In this document: positions 1 to 4,606 of the stretch, one piece after another
How positions within the stretch are numbered: position 1 is the stretch's first letter
Layout: every line of letters begins with the position of its first letter
Assembly (NCBI GenBank): GCA_900542125.1
Contig: UQMO01000089.1
Location: forward strand, 1 to 5,432
From: an uncultured Collinsella sp.
GTDB taxonomy: Bacteria > Actinomycetota > Coriobacteriia > Coriobacteriales > Coriobacteriaceae
Length of the DNA stretch: 5,432 bases
Direction: 5' to 3'
The notes under the pieces: model-generated
The model's database searches: none
What the model saw: only the letters and a program-made list of their open reading frames with translations
Told to the model about the DNA's origin: nothing
Made by a program: the position numbers and the translations under genes

Positions 1-48
1 TCTACACCTAAGCCTTCGTCGGCAGCGTCAGATGTGTATAAGAGACAG
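1..48 (+). other. Nextera i5-side sequencing adapter (artefact)
   Basis: Not genomic. Bases 1-7 are the end of the Illumina P5 sequence, 8-15 (CTAAGCCT) match the i5 index known as S508, 16-29 are the Nextera read-1 linker, and 30-48 (AGATGTGTATAAGAGACAG) are the 19-bp Tn5 mosaic end. Genomic sequence begins at 49. The mosaic end here is the manufactured transposase site and must not be read as a natural Tn5/IS50 end. Confidence 0.98.
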
Positions 49-959
49 CCCATGGGCGGAATGGTGTCGCCCATGTTGCCGGTGTGGTTGGCCTGTGCGA
101 CCTGAATCATATCGATGCCCGCACCCTCGAGCAGCTTGGCGAACTCGCAGGCCTCGTCGGGCTGCAGGCCACCCTTGCCGCGCGGCGTGCCGTCGGGGTT
201 CTCCATGATCACGGGGAGCTTGTACTCCACCATCAGCTGCGGCGCGGCTTCCTTAATGGCAGCGACGACCTCCAGCGCGTAGCGAACGCGGTTCTCGAAC
301 GAGCCGCCGTACTCGTCGGTGCGCTGGTTGAGGATGGCCGAGCACAGCGAACCTACCAGGCGGTCGCCGTGGACCTCGATGGCGTCGATGCCGGCCTGCT
401 GCGCGCGAGCGGCCGAGGCGGCGATGGCCTCCTTGATCTGGGTAAGCTGCTCTACGCTCGCCTCGTTCACAAAGTGCTGCATGTCATGGTGCAGCTTGGC
501 GTAGGCCTGGTTGCGGATCTCGTTGGACTCGGCCATCTTGGCGGCAAAGGTCTCCTCGTCGCCGGCGGCCTTGGCCTCCTGCGCGGCCTTGGCGGCAGCC
601 ATGGAGCCCATGACCATGCGGCCGACACCGGGCACATCGTACTCGGGGTGGAACAGCTGCAGCGCGACCTTGGCGCCGTGCTTATGGACGGCATCGGCCA
701 GCGCCTTAAACGTGGGGATCTGGGCGTCGGTTGCCAGCTTGGGCGTGGGGCTTGCGGTCATGACGGGAGCGACGTCGCCGATGACGATGTAGCTCACGCC
801 GCCACGGGCCAAGCGCTCGTAAAAAGCCAGGCTGCGCTCGCCGATGGAACCGTCACGCTCCTCGTAGCCGGTGGTCAGCGGCGGAAACATAATGCGGTTC
901 TTGAGCTCAAGGGGGCCAACCGTAATGGGCTGGAGCAGCTTGGATGCAGGTGTGGTCAT
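49..959 (-). CDS. Old Yellow Enzyme-family NADH:flavin oxidoreductase, N-terminal part (3' end cut by library end)
   Basis: The frame is open from the ATG at 959 down to the adapter junction, giving 303 complete codons and no stop. The product is the FMN-binding TIM barrel of the Old Yellow Enzyme / 2,4-dienoyl-CoA reductase-like family: a cytosolic flavoenzyme that passes hydride from NAD(P)H via FMN to an activated C=C bond; the substrate cannot be told. Visible family marks are KNRIMFPPLTT (about residues 20-30), QLFH ending at His104, GIDAIEVHGD (190-199) and NQRTDEYGGSFENR (211-224). The usual H-x-x-H/N-G-Y-L active-site segment is replaced by H197-G-D-R-L-V-G-S-L and is two residues shorter. 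ATG 959 is preferred over the in-frame ATG at 965 because GAGAGG ends 7 nt before 959 but only 1 nt before 965. Many relatives are about 650 residues, with a 4Fe-4S motif and an FAD/NAD domain after the barrel; that part lies outside, so class membership beyond the barrel is open. Confidence 0.9.
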
Positions 960-1011
960 GGACATTCCTCTCTTGTAGGCGCGGCGGCGATGATGCCGCG
1001 TAGTTGTCTAG

Positions 1012-1041
1012 AGGATATGGCATGGGAATACAGCAGCGCAA
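1012..1041 (-). promoter_or_regulatory. Possible promoter of the reductase gene
   Basis: On the minus strand TTGCGC (1041-1036) is followed after 18 nt by TATCCT (1017-1012), a partial match to sigma-70-type -35 and -10 boxes. It would start a transcript about 45 nt before the ATG at 959. Matches are weak (3/6 and 4/6), so this is a candidate only. The paired palindromes at 1096-1240 would then lie upstream of the -35 box. Confidence 0.3.
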
Positions 1042-1095
1042 CGGAAATCGGCGGACAGCAGGTAGCGGCAGGTGGATGGGGCGGGGCGGCCCGTC

Positions 1096-1162
1096 GGTTT
1101 GTCTCAATCTGTAACAGTTACGCGGCAAAACTGGGTCTTACTGTTACAGATCGAGACAAACC
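1096..1162. repeat. Long palindrome, copy A of a two-copy family
   Basis: Arms 1096-1118 and 1140-1162 are complementary over 23 nt with one mismatch, around a 21-nt centre. The core arms are TCTCAATCTGTAACA and TGTTACAGATCGAGA, shared exactly with copy B, and the 25-nt centre between these cores has the same length in both copies. The single mismatch is A opposite C on the plus strand, which becomes a G-U pair in a minus-strand transcript. It may be an operator with widely spaced half-sites, an RNA hairpin, or a dispersed intergenic repeat; the sequence alone does not decide. Confidence 0.8.
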
Positions 1163-1177
1163 AAACCCGCCTGCTAG

Positions 1178-1240
1178 AAAATCTCAATCTGTAACACCTA
1201 GCCGCCCAAATCGGGTCTAGATGTTACAGATCGAGATTTT
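1178..1240. repeat. Long palindrome, copy B of a two-copy family
   Basis: Arms 1178-1196 and 1222-1240 (19 nt, one mismatch) contain the same 15-nt cores as copy A, 16 nt further from the reductase gene. An inner stem CTAG (1198-1201) / CTAG (1217-1220) continues the pairing. Outside the core, copy B has AAAA...TTTT where copy A has TTTG...CAAA, so the flanks changed on both sides and stayed paired. The A-tract/T-tract flanks make it resemble a bidirectional terminator as well, but the stem is AT-rich and that role is uncertain. Confidence 0.8.
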
Positions 1241-1259
1241 GTTTGAGAGGCTGAGAATT

Positions 1260-1277
1260 GGACCGAAAACACGGTCC
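1260..1277. repeat. Short hairpin
   Basis: GGACCG (1260-1265) and CGGTCC (1272-1277) form a perfect 6-bp stem around AAAACA. It has no T-run and lies just past the tRNA terminator. It may be a back-up structure; no function can be assigned. Confidence 0.4.
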
Positions 1278-1286
1278 CGGAATAAC

Positions 1287-1316
1287 AAAAAAGCTCGCCG
1301 GCTAGGCCGACGAGCT
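1287..1316 (-). terminator. Rho-independent terminator of tRNA-fMet
   Basis: Reading the minus strand, an 11-bp GC-rich stem (1316-1306 with 1302-1292, one G-T pair) closes a CTA loop and is followed by six T (1292-1287). It starts 9 nt after the CCA end of the tRNA, so it ends a single-gene tRNA transcript and insulates the reductase gene downstream. Confidence 0.9.
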
Positions 1317-1325
1317 GCAAGTTCT

Positions 1326-1402
1326 TGGTCGCGGGGGCAGGATTTGAACCTACGACCTCCGGGTTATGAGCCCGGCGAGCTACCAGACTGCTCCACCCCG
1401 CA
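1326..1402 (-). tRNA. Initiator tRNA-fMet (anticodon CAU)
   Basis: A 77-nt cloverleaf including encoded CCA (1328-1326). The anticodon CAT lies at 1368-1366 in the loop CTCATAA, closed by a stem with the three consecutive G-C pairs (GGG/CCC) typical of initiators. The D stem GAGC/GCTC carries A11-U24, another bacterial initiator mark. The acceptor stem is seven positions; 2-71 to 7-66 are Watson-Crick, while position 1-72 is U-G, a weak pair as required for formylation and for escape from elongation. The T arm has TTCAAAT. It delivers formyl-Met to the ribosomal P site. It stands alone with its own promoter and terminator. Confidence 0.97.
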
Positions 1403-1433
1403 ATGTCTGGGCGCCTCATGTGCGCAAGAAAGA

Positions 1434-1462
1434 ATATTACGTGGGAGTTCGGTAAACGGCAA
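1434..1462 (-). promoter_or_regulatory. Promoter of tRNA-fMet
   Basis: Minus-strand TTGCCG (1462-1457), a 17-nt spacer, then TAATAT (1439-1434). The -10 box lies about 31 nt before the first tRNA base, leaving a short 5' leader to be trimmed. Each box matches the sigma-70 consensus at four of six positions, and the spacing and placement are right. Confidence 0.5.
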
Positions 1463-1554
1463 GGAAAATCTCGTAGAGCATAATTCCTTCATATTTAAAC
1501 CCCTCAGCCCCTATCACCGTAAACGAATCGCAGCCGAGCGCCGTCGGCGGCGCG

Positions 1555-1562
1555 TATACAAT
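1555..1562 (+). promoter_or_regulatory. Possible -10 box of coaX
   Basis: TATACAAT contains TACAAT (1557-1562, five of six to TATAAT) and would give a leader of about 30 nt before the coaX start at 1599. No good -35 box is seen at the right distance, so this is a tentative call. Confidence 0.4.
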
Positions 1563-1588
1563 GGTGCGCGTCCTTTTATGCCAACACC

Positions 1589-1593
1589 GGGAG
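1589..1593 (+). promoter_or_regulatory. Ribosome binding site deciding the coaX start
   Basis: GGGAG lies 5 nt before ATG 1599. The alternative in-frame ATG at 1578 is preceded only by a pyrimidine-rich stretch with no Shine-Dalgarno match, so 1599 is chosen. Confidence 0.75.
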
Positions 1594-1598
1594 TAGAC

Positions 1599-2372
1599 AT
1601 GCTGCTCGCTATCGATATGGGAAACACGCAGACGGCCATGGGTCTGTTTGACGGAGACGAGCTGGTGCAGTCGTGGCGCATGCCCACCGACCGCTCCTAT
1701 ACCGCCGACGAGATCCACGTGCGCCTGATGGGCTTCTTTAAGATGTACGACCTCTCACTCGACGCGGTCGACGCGATCGCCTTTGCCGGCGTGGTGCCGC
1801 AGCTCTCGCGCGAGTGGCACGCCGTGGCCGACCGCATCGCGGCGGACGCCATCGTCATCGGGCCGCAGACGGCCGCCGTGACCAAGCTGCGCGCGGCGCG
1901 CCCCCAGGCCGTAGGTGCCGACCGCGTCGCCAACGCCGTTGCGGCCGAGACTTTCTACGGCGCGCCGGCAATCGTGGTGGACTTTGGCACCGCGACCAAT
2001 ATCGACGTCATCGATGAGGACGGTTATTACATTGGCGGAGCGATCGCGCCGGGCATCCGCATCTCCATGGACGCGCTTGCCGCCCGTGCCGCTAAGCTCG
2101 CCAGCGTGCCGCTCGAGGCGCCCGAGCACGCCATCGGTCGCGACACCGAAGAGTGCATCAAGGTCGGCGCCGTGATGGGCGCCGCCGCCATGGCCGAAGG
2201 CCTGGTCGCTCGCATGAAGCGCGAGCTGGGCCGCGAGGACGCCACCGTTATCGCCACAGGCGGTCTCGCCGGCGTCGTCGCCGATTCGACCGATGCCTTC
2301 GACGTGGTCGACGGACAGCTCACCATCAAGGGTATCTGCGAAATCTACCGCCGCATGCAGGAGCTGGGATAG
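1599..2372 (+). CDS. coaX: Type III pantothenate kinase
   Basis: 257 residues, the normal length for CoaX. It phosphorylates pantothenate with ATP to 4'-phosphopantothenate, the first committed step of coenzyme A synthesis, in the cytosol; the family works as a dimer and, unlike CoaA, is not feedback-inhibited by CoA. The ASKHA-fold marks are present in order: D6-M-G-N-T phosphate loop, G106-A-D-R109 with the Asp that serves as catalytic base in characterised members, V127-D-F-G-T-A-T second phosphate motif, GGAIAPGI (146-153), AIGRDT (178-183) and ATGGLAG (219-225). Residue 134 is Asn where Thr is common, a mild change. It is a single-gene unit on the plus strand: the tRNA upstream is divergent, and a palindrome with a T-run follows 31 nt after the stop. 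In many bacteria coaX neighbours birA; here a biotin-ligase-like gene lies nearby across the ATPase unit. Confidence 0.96.
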   Translation: MLLAIDMGNTQTAMGLFDGDELVQSWRMPTDRSYTADEIHVRLMGFFKMYDLSLDAVDAIAFAGVVPQLSREWHAVADRIAADAIVIGPQTAAVTKLRAARPQAVGADRVANAVAAETFYGAPAIVVDFGTATNIDVIDEDGYYIGGAIAPGIRISMDALAARAAKLASVPLEAPEHAIGRDTEECIKVGAVMGAAAMAEGLVARMKRELGREDATVIATGGLAGVVADSTDAFDVVDGQLTIKGICEIYRRMQELG

Positions 2373-2403
2373 AGTAAACGCCAGGTCGCAGCAACCAGCC
2401 TCC

Positions 2404-2456
2404 AATCCTATTCCTCAAAATCGAAAATTTTTCAGTTTTGAGGAATAGGATTTTTT
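2404..2456 (+). terminator. Terminator-like hairpin after coaX; palindrome copy 1 of the ATPase unit
   Basis: Arms 2404-2420 and 2436-2452 pair perfectly over 17 bp around a 15-nt centre that can add a short GAAA/TTTC inner stem; T2451-T2456 forms a T-run on the plus strand, so it can end coaX transcription. The central 41 nt (2408-2448) belong to the same family as 3681-3721 and 3767-3807. Its edge is only 1 nt beyond the ATPase stop codon counting the T-run, and 5 nt counting the stem, so on the minus strand it forms a 3' hairpin on the ATPase mRNA, though without a T-run there. Confidence 0.8.
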
Positions 2457-2457
2457 G

Positions 2458-3654
2458 CTAAGCCTCGCCGCACAACCACCTCGCCAGGTCCACGATCTGC
2501 ACCCCATCGCGATCCGTGGCCTCGTGATGCGTGCGGGCAAGAATCATCTTGGGATACGCATCGCCAATGCTCAGCAGTGGCGAAATCTCGCGTTCAAACG
2601 TCTTATCCGAGCTGATGTCGTCGCTCACCTGAATGTAGAGCTTCTCGCTTCGCTTGATTGCCACAAAGTCTATTTCCTTTTTATAGAGCACACCGACGTA
2701 TACCTCGTATCCGCGGCGCAGCAGCTCGATGGCCACCATGTTCTCGTATACGCGTCCCCAATCCATATCACGTGTACCAAGCAGTGCGTATTTGAACGCG
2801 TGGTCTGCCAGGTAATACTTCTCGCCGCTCTTAAGGTATTTTTTGCCGCGAATGTCGTACCGACGAACTTTATAGAAGGCAAACGCATCGCACAGGTACC
2901 CCATGTACGTGCCGACCGTCTTGTTCGTAATCTTTAGCCCATCCGCATTCAAAACATCTGTAATGTTGCGTGCCGACGTTATGTTGGAGACGTTGTCCAT
3001 CATGTAATCGGCAATGCGCAGCAGTGCCGATTCGTTTCTCACGTTATGCCGCTGCACGATATCCCTCACGATGAGCGTTTTGAAGACATTGGAGAGATAT
3101 TGGTAGCGCTGCTCCTGCAGTGGATAAGGGTAAGAGCCGGACATACCGCCGGTTCTCGCGTACTCATCGAAGTCGCGATCGACCTCGCCCTCGTCACTAT
3201 AGAAGCGATACTCCTCAAACGAGAATGGGAAAACCTCGATCTCGAACGTGCGCCCCGTAAAGAGCGTCGACAGATCACTCGACAGCAAAAAGGCGTTCGA
3301 TCCGGTGATGAAGATGTCGTACTGCTCGGATGCATGGAGGCTGTTGATCGCGCGTTCAAAGCCGTCGCACATCTGAACCTCGTCGATAAGCAGGAAGTTT
3401 TGCTTGTCGGACACTCGATGCTCTTTCACATAGGCGAGCAGGGCATGATATTCGAGCAGGCCCTCGAACTCGTCGAGGTTGTAATTGATATGGATGACAT
3501 TCGAATTGGACAGATTTGCCTCCACGTAATCGCGGAGGGCCTCGAGCAATTTTGACTTACCGCTACGGCGAATGCCCGTTATGACCTTGATGTCCGGTAC
3601 GCCAATAAGGCTCGTCAACGTGTCCATATATGACGTTCTATTGATGAGTTTCAT
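2458..3654 (-). CDS. AAA_14/DUF4143-type P-loop ATPase (COG1373-like), function unknown
   Basis: 398 residues, complete and of normal length for this family. Walker A is G27-IRRSGK-S34, Walker B is FLLI-D91-E92, and the sensor-type strand ends ITGSNA (116-121). The C-terminal DUF4143-type domain starts near 185 and contains YYLADHAFKYALLG (280-293), RVYENMVAIELLRRGYEV (301-318), K-E327-I-D329-F and YIQVS (340-344). That last part resembles a PD-(D/E)XK nuclease core, but the E-x-K element reads Q342-V-S344, so nuclease activity is doubtful; many relatives share this. No signal peptide or membrane segment. The start is set by AGGGAGG ending 5 nt before ATG 3654. The 41-nt palindromes lie 5 nt after the stop and 26 nt before the start. 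The family is widespread in gut bacteria and archaea, often multi-copy, with no settled role; defence or mobile-element functions have been suggested, and nothing here tests that. Its composition appears lower in GC than the neighbours, consistent with transfer. Confidence 0.9.
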   Translation of the reverse strand: MKLINRTSYMDTLTSLIGVPDIKVITGIRRSGKSKLLEALRDYVEANLSNSNVIHINYNLDEFEGLLEYHALLAYVKEHRVSDKQNFLLIDEVQMCDGFERAINSLHASEQYDIFITGSNAFLLSSDLSTLFTGRTFEIEVFPFSFEEYRFYSDEGEVDRDFDEYARTGGMSGSYPYPLQEQRYQYLSNVFKTLIVRDIVQRHNVRNESALLRIADYMMDNVSNITSARNITDVLNADGLKITNKTVGTYMGYLCDAFAFYKVRRYDIRGKKYLKSGEKYYLADHAFKYALLGTRDMDWGRVYENMVAIELLRRGYEVYVGVLYKKEIDFVAIKRSEKLYIQVSDDISSDKTFEREISPLLSIGDAYPKMILARTHHEATDRDGVQIVDLARWLCGEA

Positions 3655-3680
3655 TGGTGCCTCCCTGCGGTCTTCTATCG

Positions 3681-3721
3681 CTATTCCTCAAAAACGAAAA
3701 TTATTCAGTTTTGAGGAATAG
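3681..3721 (-). repeat. 41-nt palindrome copy 2, in the ATPase leader
   Basis: Arms 3681-3693 and 3709-3721 (CTATTCCTCAAAA / TTTTGAGGAATAG) pair perfectly over 13 bp around a 15-nt centre. It lies between the likely -10 box (3733-3738) and the ribosome binding site (3660-3666), so it would be the first structure in the ATPase mRNA, or an operator just downstream of the start of transcription. It differs from copies 1 and 3 only in the central part. Confidence 0.85.
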
Positions 3722-3732
3722 ACTCTGCAACG

Positions 3733-3738
3733 AATATA
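3733..3738 (-). promoter_or_regulatory. Possible -10 box of the ATPase gene, inside a small inverted repeat
   Basis: Minus-strand TATATT at 3738-3733 (five of six to TATAAT) would start transcription near 3725, immediately before palindrome copy 2. It is enclosed by AACGA (3729-3733) and TCGTT (3741-3745), a 5-bp inverted repeat that could be an operator. No clear -35 box is seen at 16-18 nt. Confidence 0.4.
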
Positions 3739-3764
3739 CCTCGTTAAAGGCCGAGCTGGCTTAA

Positions 3765-3809
3765 TTCTATTCCTCAAAATCGAAATATTTTCAATTTTGA
3801 GGAATAGAA
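3765..3809 (-). repeat. 41-nt palindrome copy 3 with extended arms
   Basis: Arms 3765-3780 and 3794-3809 pair over 16 bp around 13 nt, and an inner GAAA/TTTC stem can form. The shared 41-nt core is 3767-3807. It lies 45 nt from copy 2, upstream of the candidate ATPase promoter, and marks the outer edge of the unit on the folate-operon side. Confidence 0.85.
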
Positions 3810-3835
3810 CCGCGATGCCACCCTGTAGTCGCGTA

Positions 3836-3868
3836 AAGACCCTCCCCGGCACAGCCGAGGAGGGTCTT
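3836..3868 (-). terminator. Terminator of the folate/biotin-ligase-like operon
   Basis: On the minus strand a 10-bp stem (3868-3859 with 3845-3836) continues through one T-G pair into a 4-bp GC stem (3857-3854 with 3850-3847) with a TGT loop; the stem ends in CTT and is followed by T. It starts 36 nt after the TAA of the gene at 3905-4606. The pairing is complete on the minus strand, while the plus strand has a C-A mismatch, so it is built for the leftward operon. The T-run is short. Confidence 0.8.
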
Positions 3869-3904
3869 GTTGTCATCGCTATCTTTGAGCGCGGGCGCCT
3901 CGCG

Positions 3905-4606
3905 TTACAGTCCGCGAATCCGTACGGCCTCGGGCGGAAACTCCTGCTCGCCGGCATCGGTCTTGATGGTCGCGCGACCCCAGATGTCCAGGCCCGCAAA
4001 CACACCGACCGCAAGCGGCAAACCGCTGGGCGACACCGCCGCGACCTGACGACCCAGCAGTGGCACCATGTCAAAGTACTCGCCCAGCACCGGAGCCAGC
4101 GGGCCGGCGGCGCCCTGCGGCGTGTTGGCGGCAACTGCCCAGGTGTCCACGCGGACCAGCACGGCGGCGGCCAATGCCTCGATCAGCGCCTCATCTGCCA
4201 TATCCACGCCAAGCTCACCCAGCGCCGCACGCTCAACATCCACCGTCACCGCGGCAAACATACCCGCGGCACCGGCACCGCCGTTCACGGCAACGCGCGC
4301 GAGTGACGTCTCAAACGCAGGCGCACCGCACACGATATCGCTCGGCCACTGGATACCCACCTTGCTGGCAAGGCCCAACCCCGGCGTCGAAGCCGTGCCC
4401 ACGAGCGCATCCATCATGCCCATCGCGGCCACAAACGGCAGGCCGTGGAAGGCGTGCATATTCACATCGGGGCGCACGACCAGCGAAAACGTCAGCGAAG
4501 CATCGCCCGCGCTCCACGCGCACCAGCCCGCGGACACGCCCTCGCGGCCCGCGTCACGCGCCGCGTCGAGCTCGGTACCGGCGGCAACAGCATTCATCTC
4601 GATCAT
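3905..4606 (-). CDS. Degenerate biotin-protein-ligase-like protein
   Basis: 233 residues. The order of segments matches the catalytic and C-terminal domains of BirA-type biotin ligases: LTFSLVVRPD (38-47), a helix LPFVAAMGMMDAL (56-68), VGIQWPSDIV (83-92) where BirA has the KWPND motif, a helix ALIEALAAAVLVRVDTWA (140-157), then LGRQVAAV (184-191) and GVFAGLDIWGRATI (201-214) like the SH3-like C-terminal domain. Key residues are missing: the GRGRRG biotin/ATP loop is absent, the catalytic Lys of KWPND is Gln86, and the G-I-L-x-E motif is unrecognisable. There is no N-terminal DNA-binding domain. It is therefore probably not an active ligase; it may bind a ligand or partner. The ATG follows the FolK stop with no gap (TAGATG), which implies translational coupling. 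An in-frame ATG at 4597 is the alternative start. Assignment rests on fold-level similarity by eye. Confidence 0.65.
   Translation of the reverse strand: MIEMNAVAAGTELDAARDAGREGVSAGWCAWSAGDASLTFSLVVRPDVNMHAFHGLPFVAAMGMMDALVGTASTPGLGLASKVGIQWPSDIVCGAPAFETSLARVAVNGGAGAAGMFAAVTVDVERAALGELGVDMADEALIEALAAAVLVRVDTWAVAANTPQGAAGPLAPVLGEYFDMVPLLGRQVAAVSPSGLPLAVGVFAGLDIWGRATIKTDAGEQEFPPEAVRIRGL

Larger units (their letters stand above)
960..1325. other. Intergenic region between the reductase gene and tRNA-fMet
   Basis: This 366-base stretch has no convincing gene. From the tRNA side it holds the tRNA terminator (1287-1316), a short 6-bp hairpin (1260-1277, GGACCG-AAAACA-CGGTCC), two related long palindromes (1096-1162 and 1178-1240) and a weak promoter candidate for the reductase (1012-1041). 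The remainder, about 1042-1095, shows no recognised signal. Confidence 0.8.
2404..3809 (-). mobile_element. Putative ATPase-palindrome unit (possible mobile cassette)
   Basis: This is an inferred composite: one ATPase gene bracketed by three near-identical 41-nt palindromes, all in the same orientation, one downstream and two upstream. The unit sits between two convergent transcription units and looks lower in GC than coaX and the folate genes. No transposase, integrase or target-site duplication is visible, so mobility is a hypothesis. The family of ATPases is often present in many copies per genome. Confidence 0.35.

Noticed and set aside
30..48. Tn5/IS50-type end as a natural mobile element.
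   Set aside because: It is flanked by linker and index sequence and has a matching partner at 5386-5404, so it is from library preparation.
84..1220. Long plus-strand open frame of 378 codons.
   Set aside because: It is antisense to the well-conserved reductase frame and runs on across intergenic palindromes; its low-complexity composition is typical of the complement of a GC-rich gene.
1198..1419. Minus-strand open frame containing a GSNPAPATK-like segment.
   Set aside because: It is the tRNA and its terminator read as protein, a common false call.
1221..1598. N-terminal extension of CoaX upstream of ATG 1599.
   Set aside because: The extension translates the tRNA and promoter region, and CoaX proteins begin directly at the DxGNT strand as from 1599.
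2455..3555. Two plus-strand open frames (2455-2937 and 3046-3555).
   Set aside because: Both lie antisense to the ATPase gene and show no family features.
2458..3654. Toxin-antitoxin pair with the ATPase.
   Set aside because: No small partner gene with a ribosome binding site is visible on either side of the ATPase; the flanks are palindromes and terminators.
2404..3809. The three palindromes as a CRISPR array.
   Set aside because: There is no regular spacer series, no cas gene, and a 1.2-kb gene separates copy 1 from copy 2.
2396..3815. Target-site duplication around the ATPase unit.
   Set aside because: The bases outside copy 1 (CAGCCTCC) and copy 3 (CCGCGATG) show no direct repeat.
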